Shown: positions 38,876 to 48,866 of the stretch, piece after piece | Numbering within the stretch: the first letter of the stretch is position 1 | Layout of the letters: each line of letters opens with the position of its first letter | NCBI RefSeq assembly: GCF_900187025.1 | Contig: NZ_LT906478.1 | Location: forward strand, 1,472,001 to 1,536,000 | DNA: 64,000 nucleotides | Reading direction: 5' to 3' | Source: Listeria ivanovii subsp. ivanovii | GTDB lineage: Bacteria; Bacillota; Bacilli; Lactobacillales; Listeriaceae | Notes under the pieces: generated by a model | Databases searched by the model: none | What the model saw: the letters and a program-made list of their open reading frames with translations, nothing else | Told to the model about the DNA's origin: nothing | Position numbers and translations under genes: made by a program

Positions 38876-38952
38876 AAGCACCTCATTCCTTCATGTATCT
38901 TAATTCATTTTACACTATGTGAACGAAAATAACAAAGAAAAATGAGGTGCTT
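38876..38952 (-). repeat. 12-bp inverted repeat covering the reoM ribosome binding site
   Basis: The arms AAGCACCTCATT (38876-38887) and AATGAGGTGCTT (38941-38952) are perfect complements with a 53-nt loop. On the minus strand the 3' arm contains the reoM GAGGTG. The alaS stop lies just before the 5' arm. No T-run follows the 3' arm. Confidence 0.9.
38907..38935 (-). promoter_or_regulatory. Putative reoM promoter inside the inverted-repeat loop
   Basis: On the minus strand TTGTTA and TAAAAT are separated by 17 nt, both within the loop of the 38876-38952 repeat. Confidence 0.6.
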
Positions 38953-38961
38953 TTGCGAAAT

Positions 38962-41601
38962 TTATGCTTGTTGTTCTTTTACCCATGTGGAAACGTAATC
39001 AAGCGCGCTTCCTAGCTCTGCAGGATTTTTACCACCAGCTTGCGCCATATCAGGGCGTCCGCCGCCATTTCCACCACATCTAGTAGCAACTTCTTTTAAC
39101 AATTTACCAGCATGATAACCTGCTTTGATTGCGTCTTCTGATACTGCGGAAATCAGGTTCACTTTATCGCCTTGAACAGCTCCTAAAACAAGGATGCCAC
39201 CGATTTTTTTATCTTTCCAGTTATCGACAAATTGACGTAGTTGGTTCATGTCTTTTGCAGTTACTTGTTTCGCAATAACATTAACCCCGCCGATTTCTTC
39301 TAGTGATTCAAAAATATCTGCACTCGCTGCACTTGCTAGTTTGCTTAGTAGTGAGTCATTTTCACGACGAACTTCACGTAACTCCGCTTGTAGTAATTCG
39401 ATTTTTTGCGGCGTTTCTTTGCTTGTTGTTTTTAGTATGTTTGCAGCATGTTTTAAAGTATTTTCTTGTTCGGTTACAAAATGATACGCTGCTTTTCCTG
39501 TTACTGCTTCGATACGTCTTGTTCCTGCGCCAATACCTGTTTCAGAAACGATTTTAAATAAACCGATATCTGCGGTATTACGAACGTGGACACCACCACA
39601 TAATTCAATGCTGTATTTACCAACTTGGACAACGCGGACGATATCGCCATATTTTTCACCAAATAACGCCATCGCGCCAAGTTCTTTTGCTTCTGCAATT
39701 GGCATTTCTTCAATAACAACCTCAATTTGTTCCCAAATTTTCTCGTTCACAATTTCTTCCATTTTGGTTAATTCTTCTTCTGTAATTTGACCGAAGTGAG
39801 AGAAGTCAAAACGCAAACGATCTGGAGAAACAAGTGAGCCAGCTTGGTTAACGTGCTCACCGAGTGTGTCTTTTAAAGCACGGTGTAGTAAATGGGTTGC
39901 TGTATGATTTTTAACTGTTTCCCGACGCTTCACTTTGTCGACGGATAGTTTTACTGTATCGCCAGTTGTTAATACGCCTTCTTTCACAACGACGCGGTGG
40001 ATATTTTGTTTATTCGGTGCTTTTTGGACATCATCCACATAAGCAAGGCCTGTTTCGCTTTGAATCGTTCCTTTATCAGCTACTTGACCACCGCTTTCCG
40101 CATAGAAAGGTGTTTCTTTGAAAATTAGTTGTGCTTCACTACCAGCAGCTACTTCATCGACAAGTGCGTCATTTTGAATAATATAAAGAATTTCGGAAAC
40201 GTATTCGGTTGTGTTATAGCCAACAAATGTACTTTTTTCTGTAAGGTTTGCTAATAGCTCGCCTTGGACTTGCATGGATTTCACATCGGCTCTTGCAGAA
40301 CGAGCGCGGTCACGTTGTTCTTTCATTTCCGCCTCAAAGCCAGCGTGATCTACTTTCAAGCCATGGTCTTCTGCATATTCTTCCGTTAATTCCACTGGGA
40401 AACCAAATGTATCGTATAATTTGAAAATATCTGCTCCTTGAATGACTTGTTCATCTGTCTTTTTCGCATTTTCCAAAATAGTTTCTAGGATAGCTAAGCC
40501 TTCATTCAATGTTTCATGGAAACGTTCTTCTTCTGTACGAATAACTTTTTGGATGAAATCAGTTTGGTTTTCTACTTCTGGATAGAAGCTATTCATGATT
40601 TTTCCAACTACGGGAACTAATTTATACATAAATGGCTCGTTAATGTTCAATACTTTAGCATAACGAACGGCACGGCGAAGTAAACGACGCAAAATATAGC
40701 CGCGGCCTTCATTCGATGGTAAAGCTCCATCGCCAATTGCAAAGGCTACTGTACGGATATGGTCAGCGATAACTTTAAATGCCACATCATTTTCCGTCTC
40801 ACTTGCATATTTCACGCCAGAAATTTGTTCGACTTCACGAATAATCGGCATGAAAAGATCTGTTTCAAAGTTTGTTGGTGCATCTTGAATAATCGAAACC
40901 ATCCGTTCAAGCCCCATCCCAGTATCAATGTTTTGTTTAGGAAGTGGAGTATAAGTACCATCTGGATTATGGTTAAACTGAGAAAATACTAAATTCCAGA
41001 TTTCTAAGTAACGCTCATTTTCGCCACCTGGATATAGTTCTGGATCATTTTCATCATCACCAAAAGCAGGTCCACGATCATAGAAAATTTCGCTGTCTGG
41101 ACCACTTGGACCAATACCGATATCCCAAAAATTATCTTCAATTTCGACAATATGCTCATCCGTTAGGCCAATTTTTTCGCGCCAAATGGTTTTTGCTTCT
41201 TCATCTTCTGGATAAACCGTTACATATAATTTATCCGGATCAAAGCCAATCCATTTCGGACTTGTTAAAAATTCCCAAGCAAATTCAATTGCTCCTTCTT
41301 TAAAATAGTCCCCAATCGAAAAATTCCCCAGCATTTCAAAAAAAGTATGATGACGTGCTGTTTTACCAACATTTTCAATATCATTTGTCCGAATTGATTT
41401 TTGCGCATTAGCCATTCTTGGGTTATCAGGAATGACAGAACCATCAAAATATTTTTTCATAGTTGCAACACCACTATTAATCCAAAGAATTGTTGGATCA
41501 TTATTTGGAACAAGCGGCGCGCTAGGTTCGATTGTATGCCCTTTTTCTTTAAAGAAATCTAAAAATAATTGTCTTACTTCTGCACTTGATAATTGTTTCA
41601 T
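38962..41601 (-). CDS. alaS: Alanyl-tRNA synthetase
   Basis: AlaRS charges tRNA-Ala and edits mischarged Ser/Gly. The 879-residue protein has the class II catalytic domain ([48 protein letters not shown]) and an editing domain with zinc ligands HTATHLLH and [11 protein letters not shown]-terminal C-Ala domain ends with [22 protein letters not shown] site precedes the ATG. The T-box leader controls it. Confidence 0.98.
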   Translation of the reverse strand: MKQLSSAEVRQLFLDFFKEKGHTIEPSAPLVPNNDPTILWINSGVATMKKYFDGSVIPDNPRMANAQKSIRTNDIENVGKTARHHTFFEMLGNFSIGDYFKEGAIEFAWEFLTSPKWIGFDPDKLYVTVYPEDEEAKTIWREKIGLTDEHIVEIEDNFWDIGIGPSGPDSEIFYDRGPAFGDDENDPELYPGGENERYLEIWNLVFSQFNHNPDGTYTPLPKQNIDTGMGLERMVSIIQDAPTNFETDLFMPIIREVEQISGVKYASETENDVAFKVIADHIRTVAFAIGDGALPSNEGRGYILRRLLRRAVRYAKVLNINEPFMYKLVPVVGKIMNSFYPEVENQTDFIQKVIRTEEERFHETLNEGLAILETILENAKKTDEQVIQGADIFKLYDTFGFPVELTEEYAEDHGLKVDHAGFEAEMKEQRDRARSARADVKSMQVQGELLANLTEKSTFVGYNTTEYVSEILYIIQNDALVDEVAAGSEAQLIFKETPFYAESGGQVADKGTIQSETGLAYVDDVQKAPNKQNIHRVVVKEGVLTTGDTVKLSVDKVKRRETVKNHTATHLLHRALKDTLGEHVNQAGSLVSPDRLRFDFSHFGQITEEELTKMEEIVNEKIWEQIEVVIEEMPIAEAKELGAMALFGEKYGDIVRVVQVGKYSIELCGGVHVRNTADIGLFKIVSETGIGAGTRRIEAVTGKAAYHFVTEQENTLKHAANILKTTSKETPQKIELLQAELREVRRENDSLLSKLASAASADIFESLEEIGGVNVIAKQVTAKDMNQLRQFVDNWKDKKIGGILVLGAVQGDKVNLISAVSEDAIKAGYHAGKLLKEVATRCGGNGGGRPDMAQAGGKNPAELGSALDYVSTWVKEQQA

Positions 41602-41632
41602 TTTTTATTTCCTCCTTTTATTATTACAACAA

Positions 41633-41876
41633 AAAAAGCCTATATGATTGCTCACAGGGACGATTTTAGTGAAATCGCGGTACCACCCTGTTTGCAATGA
41701 CATAGACTTTGTATCATTACCTCTTCATTATCTGTTAACGTGGATAAAACGGACCATCTAATCGGAGAGCAATTTTGGTGCTGGCGTGGTTTTCCTTACA
41801 GCCAAGGGAAAACTCTCTAGTCACGAAGAAGCCAAAATCATATTCCTACCATGTATCAAAATTATATTCAACAATA
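41633..41876 (-). promoter_or_regulatory. T-box leader of alaS
   Basis: The antiterminator element AGGGTGGTACCGCG reads on the minus strand at 41676-41689. The competing terminator is a long interrupted stem at about 41633-41710 (ACAGGG/CCCTGT, ATTGC/GCAAT, CTAT/ATAG and AAAG/CTTT) followed by a T-run. Its 5' arm runs into the T-box sequence, giving the expected mutual exclusion. It should sense uncharged tRNA-Ala. Confidence 0.92.
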
Positions 41877-41882
41877 ACCTAA

Positions 41883-41911
41883 ATTATAAAGAACGGAATC
41901 GTTGTTGTCAA
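41883..41911 (-). promoter_or_regulatory. Perfect-consensus SigA promoter of alaS
   Basis: On the minus strand TTGACA (41906-41911) and TATAAT (41883-41888) are separated by exactly 17 nt. The -35 overlaps the stop codon of the upstream ABC ATPase gene. Confidence 0.88.
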
Positions 41912-42603
41912 CTGTTTATTAAACTGTTTGACGATTGTTTCTTTTCGACAAAGCTTCCGTTTTTTAATGTTAATTTGATATCAGATACATTAGCGATTTC
42001 TGGGTCATGAGTTACCATAATGACACATTTTCCTTCTTTATGTGCTAAATTTTGGAATAAAGTAACTACTTCTTTACTTGTTCGTTCATCCAAATTGCCA
42101 GTTGGTTCATCCGCGACAATTAGTTCGGTTTCACAACATAAAGCGCGTGCAATCGAAACCCGTTGTTGCTGTCCGCCACTTAATGTCAACACTTTTTGAC
42201 GAGCCATTTTTTCGGTAATTCCTACTTTTTCTAACATTTTCAGTGCGAATTCTTTTTTATCCGGCTGGTTTACATGGGTGATTTCCATAGCAGTAGTTAC
42301 ATTTTGAAGTGCTGTCATATAGGTTAACAAATTATAACTTTGAAAAACAATCGATACATATTGATTTCTGAACTTTTGTAGTCCAATGCTCTTTAAAGAA
42401 CTACCTTTATAATAAATATCCCCTTCTTTTTGCGTATCAAGCCCACCTGCTAGAGATAAAAAGGTTGTTTTACCTGAACCAGAACTTCCGACAACGGTAT
42501 AAAAAATTCCTGATTCAAAATCATAATTTATATCACATAAAATCGATTCTTCTTTTGTTTTGTACCAATAATGAATATTTTCAAAGGTTAATATTTTGGT
42601 CAT
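41908..42603 (-). CDS. ABC transporter ATP-binding protein (MacB/LolD-like)
   Basis: This 231-residue ATPase belongs to a FtsX/MacB-type exporter or mechanotransmission complex. It has Walker A GSSGSGKT near 38, Q-loop VFQSYNLL, signature LSGGQQQR near 140, Walker [13 protein letters not shown] and the H-loop MVTHDPEIA. It lies 8 bp after the permease gene. Its partner is the permease at 42612 and it faces a two-component system. The substrate is not predictable from sequence. Confidence 0.93.
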   Translation of the reverse strand: MTKILTFENIHYWYKTKEESILCDINYDFESGIFYTVVGSSGSGKTTFLSLAGGLDTQKEGDIYYKGSSLKSIGLQKFRNQYVSIVFQSYNLLTYMTALQNVTTAMEITHVNQPDKKEFALKMLEKVGITEKMARQKVLTLSGGQQQRVSIARALCCETELIVADEPTGNLDERTSKEVVTLFQNLAHKEGKCVIMVTHDPEIANVSDIKLTLKNGSFVEKKQSSNSLINS

Positions 42604-42611
42604 CTCGTCAC

Positions 42612-44120
42612 CTACTCCTGTTTAGTTAAAATTGTTTTTGGATTCATACGAAGAACGAATGCTGCTGGTAACAATACAGAAATAAAGGCGATTCCAATGC
42701 CAATTCCACCCATTTTCAGCATATCTTCTAATGTTACTTGAATATCTAGTTCTTTAATTTGTTCGGTGTTTTGCGTCAAATTACTAACACTTTGTGAGAA
42801 TCCACCTGGGCCACCTTGACCGCCACCGCCACCTGGACCACGATTTTCGGTAGTACTTGTTTCCGTTGTAGCAGAAGAATTTTGTTGCGAAAGTAATTGG
42901 TTACCTGCAATTTGTGCCACATAGTGACTGCTTGCTGCAGCTAATCCAAATGAAACTAATGCTACAATCAAAATTTCTACAAAGAATTGGGCAACTAATT
43001 TACCACGTTTTTCACCGATTGCAAGTAATACACCCATTTCGTATTTACGATCACGTACTTGCATCATGACGAGCAATCCTAAAATTAATGCACCAGCAAT
43101 GCTGACAATATAAACCACATTTTTAGAGAATGAAGCCACGCTATTAATTGGACCAATCATTTGTTGATAAAGTGTATCGTTAGCGTCTAATTTGAATGTA
43201 TCCCAGTCAATGCTATCTACTTTTTTCGCTTCTTTTTCAAAAGCAGAAATGTTTGCTGCATCATCCATCGTATAAACAGCAGAGTCTACTGTATTTTTAT
43301 AATCTGCTCCTTTAATCGTGTTTGCAACTGTATAAGGAACATATACTTTGTTATAAGGATTTAAGAAAGAAAAGTTTTGCGCCATATCACTACCTGAATC
43401 ACTTGTTTTATAAATACCAACGATCTTTAGTTTTACTTTTGTCTCACCATCACTAGAAGTTACTGTGAATGAATCTCCTACTTTCCAATCATTTTGTTCT
43501 GCTAATGTTTCTTCTACCATTGCCACATTTTTATCGGTGTCGTCCGCTGTAATTGCTACACCATTAGTAAGCTCACTTGTACCTGCTTCAAAGTCCGTAG
43601 ACGTCGCTGAATCAAGAAGTCCGCTAATACTTAAGTCTGCATCCATCATTTTTGGAGCATTGCTATCTCCCTCACCACCTGGACCTTGGCTAGTAGTGGA
43701 TGAGTCATCACTAGAAGACGATGAAGTATCACCAGAAGATTCAATCGGATCAAATCCTGAGGCAAGCGCTTGTGTACTTGAATAATAATTATAGCTTGCT
43801 ACATGCGTTAATTTTGCTAAATCATTTGCATCACTAACGTCAATTGGATTACTTTCAAATTTAGGTTTTGCGTCCTCAGAACTGCTATCACTATTTGAAG
43901 ACGCTTCTTGCATTTCCTTCATTTGCTTTTCTTGATTTACAGTTAGCGTCACCGTTCCCCCAAGTTGCTCTCTTGCTAATTCGCTCGCTTTATCTGCAGC
44001 GGATTGAATAGTAAAGCCTGATAAAATAAGTACACAGACAACTGTGAAAATAATCAATTGTAATACTGATCTTCCTTTTCTTGCTTTCATGCTGAGCCAT
44101 GCCCTCTTAAAAAAATTCAT
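42612..44120 (-). CDS. ABC transporter permease, MacB/FtsX family
   Basis: This 502-residue permease has one N-terminal TM (about 18-40), a large extracytoplasmic MacB periplasmic-core-like domain (about 45-325) and three C-terminal TM helices (about 335-355, 375-400 and 465-490). The outside part has two unusual low-complexity stretches: Ser/Asp-rich (about 115-155) and Gly/Pro-rich just before the last TM (GPGGGGGQGGPGG). GGAGG precedes the ATG. It is divergent from the response regulator gene, suggesting control by that system. Confidence 0.92.
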   Translation of the reverse strand: MNFFKRAWLSMKARKGRSVLQLIIFTVVCVLILSGFTIQSAADKASELAREQLGGTVTLTVNQEKQMKEMQEASSNSDSSSEDAKPKFESNPIDVSDANDLAKLTHVASYNYYSSTQALASGFDPIESSGDTSSSSSDDSSTTSQGPGGEGDSNAPKMMDADLSISGLLDSATSTDFEAGTSELTNGVAITADDTDKNVAMVEETLAEQNDWKVGDSFTVTSSDGETKVKLKIVGIYKTSDSGSDMAQNFSFLNPYNKVYVPYTVANTIKGADYKNTVDSAVYTMDDAANISAFEKEAKKVDSIDWDTFKLDANDTLYQQMIGPINSVASFSKNVVYIVSIAGALILGLLVMMQVRDRKYEMGVLLAIGEKRGKLVAQFFVEILIVALVSFGLAAASSHYVAQIAGNQLLSQQNSSATTETSTTENRGPGGGGGQGGPGGFSQSVSNLTQNTEQIKELDIQVTLEDMLKMGGIGIGIAFISVLLPAAFVLRMNPKTILTKQE

Positions 44121-44152
44121 GTGTTTTCCTCCATTCGGTTTCTACTCCACTA

Positions 44153-44184
44153 AGATTACGGGGGAGTTATGAAGAAAGTATGAA
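44153..44184 (-). promoter_or_regulatory. ABC operon promoter with 11-bp direct repeat
   Basis: A TAATCT -10 reads on the minus strand at 44153-44158 without a good -35. In its place a direct repeat TATGAA-N5-TATGAA (44168-44173 and 44179-44184 on the plus strand) has an 11-bp period, typical for OmpR-family activator sites. Confidence 0.5.
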
Positions 44185-44286
44185 CAAACTGTGATACATG
44201 TTTTAAACTTTCGCGAAAAAAATAATTTGGCTTGATTATTGACTGTATTTAGTCTAGTTTTAATGTAAGAGGAGTGAAGATATACG

Positions 44287-44973
44287 ATGAAACTACTTAT
44301 GATTGAAGATAATGTGAGTGTATGTGAAATGATTGAAATGTTTTTCATAAAAGAAGAAATTAATGCCACGTTTGTGCATGATGGCAAACTAGGCTATGAG
44401 ACTTTTTTAAAAGAAGACTTTGATATCGCCATTATTGATTTAATGCTTCCGAACATGGATGGAATGACAATTTGTCGCAAAATCCGCGAAGTCAGTGATA
44501 TGCCGATTATTATTTTAACGGCGAAAGAATCCGAATCTGATCAAGTGCTTGGTCTAGAAATGGGCGCTGATGATTATGTTACTAAACCATTTAGTCCCCT
44601 TACTTTGATGGCACGAATAAAAGCAGTAACTCGTCGTAAAAATAGTTCAACTTTGGCAGAAACAGATGAGGATATTCTAGAAACAACCTATTTTAAAATT
44701 AGTAAACGAACTCGAGAAATTTTTTATCAAGGTGAATTACTGGATGCATTAACACCAAAAGAATTTGATTTGCTTTATTTCTTGATGAAGCACCCAAGAC
44801 AGGTTTTCTCAAGAGAACAATTGCTAGAGCAAGTCTGGGGTTACCAATTTTACGGAGACGAACGAACAGTTGATGTTCATATTAAACGTTTACGCCAAAA
44901 AATTGCTACAGAAACGAAGCCATTTTTACACACTATTTGGGGTGTAGGCTATAAATTCGATGAAACGGAATGA
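44287..44973 (+). CDS. OmpR-family response regulator
   Basis: This 228-residue DNA-binding response regulator begins MKLLMIEDNVSVCEM. The receiver domain (1-115) has the phosphorylated Asp in DIAIIDLMLPNMDG (near residue 52) and the KPFSP lysine. The C-terminal winged helix (about 130-225) has LTPKEFDLLYFLMKHP and RTVDVHIKRLRQKI. GAGGAG precedes the ATG. It is coupled to the kinase by ATGA overlap and is divergent from the ABC exporter operon, its probable target. Confidence 0.94.
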   Translation: MKLLMIEDNVSVCEMIEMFFIKEEINATFVHDGKLGYETFLKEDFDIAIIDLMLPNMDGMTICRKIREVSDMPIIILTAKESESDQVLGLEMGADDYVTKPFSPLTLMARIKAVTRRKNSSTLAETDEDILETTYFKISKRTREIFYQGELLDALTPKEFDLLYFLMKHPRQVFSREQLLEQVWGYQFYGDERTVDVHIKRLRQKIATETKPFLHTIWGVGYKFDETE

Positions 44974-46409
44974 AGCGAATGAAATTTAAATATGCCTATC
45001 AACTCTTTTTTACACAATTTATCATATTACTAATAGCTTGTATTATGATTGGACTACTTGTCTCTCATTCACTTAAAGATTATTTTTACCAAAGCCAAGT
45101 AGATGATCTAACAAGTTATGGGGAAACAATTGCGATGGATATTCGTCATTCCCCGCAAGATGCAACTGCACAAGTGCTGAATACTTATCAGCGGATTCTG
45201 GATGTCAAAAGAATTCATTATACAATTAAAAATGCGGATGATGAAACGATTTATCCCACACAAATGAATCAACCTCTTCCAAAAGATTTCTCGATTTCTA
45301 GTGAGGATAAGAAAAAATTAGAAAGCGGCAAAACAGTAAGTAAAAAAATCGATAATCGTTTTAACCAAGAAATGACGATTGTTTATGTCCCACTCATGAA
45401 TGGAGATAATTTTGTTGGTTCCATTGTATTAAACTCACCGATTAGCGGTACAGAGCAAGTGATAGGAACAATAAATCAATATATGTTCTACACTATTTTA
45501 CTTTCTATTACAGTAGCTCTAATTCTTAGTGCAATCATCTCCAAACTGCAAGTGAATCGGATTAATAAACTACGAGCTGCAACAAAGGATGTTATCCAAG
45601 GAAATTATCAAACACGTTTAAAAGAAAATAATTTTGATGAGATTGGCGCACTTGCAATTGACTTCAACAAAATGACTACAACACTAGAAGCCTCTCAAGA
45701 AGAAATTGAGCGTCAAGAAAAACGACGGCGTCAATTTATTGCAGATGTTTCTCATGAGATGCGCACCCCACTCACAACGATCAGTGGTTTAACAGAAGGC
45801 TTAGTGAATGATATTATTCCAAAAAGTGAAACAGATCGTTGCATTGCCTTAATTGATACGGAAGCGAGACGATTAACTAAACTTGTTAATGAAAATCTCG
45901 ATTATGAAAAAATTCGTAGCAATAAAATCCGCTTGCAAAAAACACGCTTTAATGCACGAGATTTCCTAGAATTAATTAAAGAACAACTAGATTATGTCGC
46001 AACTGAAAAAGGAAATACGATTATACTTGCTATTGATAGCGAGTTAAATATTTATGCCGATTACGATCGTTTAACACAGGTCTTTATCAATATTGTTAAA
46101 AATAGTGTCCAATTCACCGAAAATGGTCAAATTACTTTAGCAGGTTATCAAGATTATAAAGAAATGGTTCTAACGATTACAGATACTGGTATTGGTATGA
46201 ATACCGAAGAACTTGAACAAATTTGGGAAAGGTTTTATAAAGCAGATATGTCACGAACAAATACTGCATTTGGTGAATCTGGCATCGGACTTTCCATTGT
46301 GAAGCAGTTGATTGAATACCATGATGGGACAATCACTGTTACAAGTGAGCCTAACAAAGGAACCACTTTCACTATTCGTCTCCCATTTTTCCAAGATAAC
46401 GAACAATAA
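44970..46409 (+). CDS. Sensor histidine kinase
   Basis: This 479-residue membrane kinase has TM1 (about 13-33), an extracytoplasmic sensor domain (about 34-165), TM2 (about 168-190) and a HAMP linker. The H box is DVSHEMRTPLTTISG near residue 258. The ATPase domain has an N box (NIVKNSVQF), G1 (TDTGIGM) and G2 (GESGIGLSIVKQL). The ATG at 44970 overlaps the regulator stop. The signal sensed is unknown; the adjacent exporter suggests an envelope or antimicrobial cue. Confidence 0.93.
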   Translation: MKRMKFKYAYQLFFTQFIILLIACIMIGLLVSHSLKDYFYQSQVDDLTSYGETIAMDIRHSPQDATAQVLNTYQRILDVKRIHYTIKNADDETIYPTQMNQPLPKDFSISSEDKKKLESGKTVSKKIDNRFNQEMTIVYVPLMNGDNFVGSIVLNSPISGTEQVIGTINQYMFYTILLSITVALILSAIISKLQVNRINKLRAATKDVIQGNYQTRLKENNFDEIGALAIDFNKMTTTLEASQEEIERQEKRRRQFIADVSHEMRTPLTTISGLTEGLVNDIIPKSETDRCIALIDTEARRLTKLVNENLDYEKIRSNKIRLQKTRFNARDFLELIKEQLDYVATEKGNTIILAIDSELNIYADYDRLTQVFINIVKNSVQFTENGQITLAGYQDYKEMVLTITDTGIGMNTEELEQIWERFYKADMSRTNTAFGESGIGLSIVKQLIEYHDGTITVTSEPNKGTTFTIRLPFFQDNEQ

Positions 46410-46453
46410 AAAAAGAACTACTTTCTCTAACTCAGAAAGTAGTTTTTTTAGCC
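46410..46453. terminator. Bidirectional terminator between the histidine kinase gene and recD2
   Basis: The stem AACTACTTTCT/AGAAAGTAGTT has A-runs and T-runs on both flanks. Confidence 0.9.
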
Positions 46454-48841
46454 TGCCATAAATTGGTTGGGGGTTATTCCTTCCATCCCAATCATCGGAT
46501 CTATTTCGGTAATATTTTCGATAGTTAAAATTCGTTTATTGGTCATTTGTTCGAGCATAACATCTTCACTTATTAAACGTTCTGAAAGCGTCGTATTACG
46601 TTTGTTTTCATCGACACGCTCAACACCCATTCGAAACGCCTCTTCTTCACCGCAAAGAATCAAAAATTGCTTGCTTCGAGTGACACCCGTATATAACAAG
46701 TCACGTCGTAACATTCGGTAATAGCTACGAACAATTGGCATAATCACAATGGGAAACTCGCTACCTTGTGCTTTATGAATAGAACAACAATAAGCATGCG
46801 TCAATTGATTAAATTCTTGCCGGTAATAGGATACTTCGGTTTGATCAAATTGCACAACAATCATATCTTGCTTTTCGGTGTTTTCCTTCGCATAAATAAT
46901 CGATACTATTTCCCCGATATCGCCGTTAAAGACATTTTTTTCCGGTTGATTTATTAACTGCAAAACTTTATCATGTATACGATATTTTAATTCGCCAAAT
47001 TGCACTTCTTTACGTCTGCCAGTGTCATTAGGATTAAAAATTTCTTGTAGCTTTTTATTTAAAATATCGATTCCAGCCGGGCCACGATACATCGGTGCTA
47101 AAACTTGAATATCTTTTGCGCGGAAACCTTTATTTTTGGCATTTTTTACGACTTGTTCAACGACATCACCAATTTGATTCACGGTACAGTGAAAGAAAGA
47201 ACGATCAGCACTATTTTTCGCAAAATCAGCTGGCAACATGCCTTCTTTAATATTATGAGCCATCTCAATAATGGAAGATCCATCTTTTTGCCTATAAATA
47301 TCTGAAAGCGCAACGGTTGGAATTTGTTTCGAGTGAAGTATATCTTTCAAGACCTGTCCTGGTCCAACTGATGGCAATTGGTCTTGGTCTCCTACTAAAA
47401 CTACTTGCATATGCGAAGGAAGTGCACGAAATAGTTGGTTAGCAAGCCAAATATCCACCATCGACATTTCATCTACAATTAAAAGCCGACCATCAATTAA
47501 TCTTTCTGCATCATCATCCATTTGCTCTTGCCCATTCATACCGAGTAAACGGTGAATGGTCATTGATGGAAGTCCTGTTGACTCAGACATTCGCTTAGCT
47601 GCTCGTCCAGTTGGTGCCGCTAACAGAACTGGAAACGTCGCGCCATCTTTATAAGCATGCGGGTCTAGACTTACACCATTTAATTCGGCATATAATTCCA
47701 CAATACCTTTAATAACAGTAGTCTTCCCTGTTCCTGGTCCACCAGTAAGTACAAGCATCGGCGACATTAAAGCTTGCTCTAACGCCTCTCGCTGCGAATC
47801 TCCGTAATGAACACCAATTCGCTCTTCTAACTCTCCAAGTGCCAGCAAGAACTCAGACTGCGGAAATTGCTCTTGATACTGTGTTTGTTTCAGCATCCGT
47901 TTTACATGATAAGCAAAGCCGCTTTCCGAATAATATAAAGATGGCATATAGACACGTGTGTTTTCCATGATAATTTTTTGTTCTTCAGCAAGCTTTTCTA
48001 TTTGTTCCATTAAAATAGCATGATCAATTCGAATACCTTCACTTTCTTCTAGCAAAAAGGTCACTTCTGCAAGTAGCGCTTCTTGTTCCATATAAACATG
48101 GCCTTGTTGCATGCATACAGAATCAAGCATAAATAAAATTCCCGCACGAAGGCGTTCAGGATGATTTCCTCCTAGTCCTAATTTCCGACCAAGCTCATCC
48201 GCTCGGTGAAATCCAATACCTTTGACATCCTCAATTAATTTGTATGGATTGTTTTCAAGTACTTCGATAGCATTTTGTTTATATGCTTGAAAAATCTTCA
48301 TCGAAAGTTGTGGACCAAATCCATATTCATTTAGCCCGACCATCACATGCTCTAAGCCTTGATTTTCTCGTAAAGAAGCAAGGAGGCTCTCCGCAGCACC
48401 AGATGGTAACTTTGGAACATTATTAAGTAAACTTGGATCAGATAAAATCCGCGTAATTGCATCGTCGCCAATTGTATCAACAATATTTTCCGCAGTCACT
48501 TTGCCAATACCTTTAAAAAGCTCACCAGACAGATAATTAATTAAACCAGCACGAGATTGCGGCATTTCTTTCCTAAAACGTTCTGCTTTAAATTGCTGTC
48601 CAAATTTGGCATGTTCCTGCATTTTCCCATAAAAAGTATACACTTCTTGTTCATGTAAAGCGGGGAAAAAACCAGTCACAATAATATCTTTTTCATCCCA
48701 ATCTGCATTGGTTTCTTTGACAAGAATTCGCACAACAGAAAAGAGGTTTTCGGCATTATAAAAAATGGTGGACAACATCGTGCCCTTCATAAAAAGCTCT
48801 TCTGGCGTGTCAAATAAAGCGAGAGATTCTTGTTCAGCCAT
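46448..48841 (-). CDS. recD2: ATP-dependent DNA helicase RecD2
   Basis: RecD2 is a 5'-3' SF1B helicase acting in replication fork and repair processes in bacteria that lack RecBCD. The 797-residue protein has an N-terminal OB/helix-hairpin-helix part (GIGKVTAENIVDTIG, GIGFHRADELGRKLG) and Walker A GGPGTGKTTV near residue 350. Helicase motifs LLIVDEMSMVD and VGDQDQLPSVGPGQVL follow, and the C-terminal TxAYCCSIHKAQGSE-type motif VI (AYCCSIHKAQGSEF). GGAGG stands 10 nt before the ATG. It follows the TPR gene. Confidence 0.95.
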   Translation of the reverse strand: MAEQESLALFDTPEELFMKGTMLSTIFYNAENLFSVVRILVKETNADWDEKDIIVTGFFPALHEQEVYTFYGKMQEHAKFGQQFKAERFRKEMPQSRAGLINYLSGELFKGIGKVTAENIVDTIGDDAITRILSDPSLLNNVPKLPSGAAESLLASLRENQGLEHVMVGLNEYGFGPQLSMKIFQAYKQNAIEVLENNPYKLIEDVKGIGFHRADELGRKLGLGGNHPERLRAGILFMLDSVCMQQGHVYMEQEALLAEVTFLLEESEGIRIDHAILMEQIEKLAEEQKIIMENTRVYMPSLYYSESGFAYHVKRMLKQTQYQEQFPQSEFLLALGELEERIGVHYGDSQREALEQALMSPMLVLTGGPGTGKTTVIKGIVELYAELNGVSLDPHAYKDGATFPVLLAAPTGRAAKRMSESTGLPSMTIHRLLGMNGQEQMDDDAERLIDGRLLIVDEMSMVDIWLANQLFRALPSHMQVVLVGDQDQLPSVGPGQVLKDILHSKQIPTVALSDIYRQKDGSSIIEMAHNIKEGMLPADFAKNSADRSFFHCTVNQIGDVVEQVVKNAKNKGFRAKDIQVLAPMYRGPAGIDILNKKLQEIFNPNDTGRRKEVQFGELKYRIHDKVLQLINQPEKNVFNGDIGEIVSIIYAKENTEKQDMIVVQFDQTEVSYYRQEFNQLTHAYCCSIHKAQGSEFPIVIMPIVRSYYRMLRRDLLYTGVTRSKQFLILCGEEEAFRMGVERVDENKRNTTLSERLISEDVMLEQMTNKRILTIENITEIDPMIGMEGITPNQFMAG

Positions 48842-48866
48842 TCCATAGCCGCCTCCTTTCTAAAAA

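Noticed and set aside
43465-43785. Open frame of 106 codons opposite the ABC permease
   Set aside because: Ser/Thr-rich antisense shadow of the low-complexity permease region, without ribosome binding site or promoter.
44239-44267. TTGACT-N16-TAATGT as response-regulator promoter
   Set aside because: A start from it would fall in the ribosome binding site of the gene, so it cannot give a normal message; no better candidate was clear.
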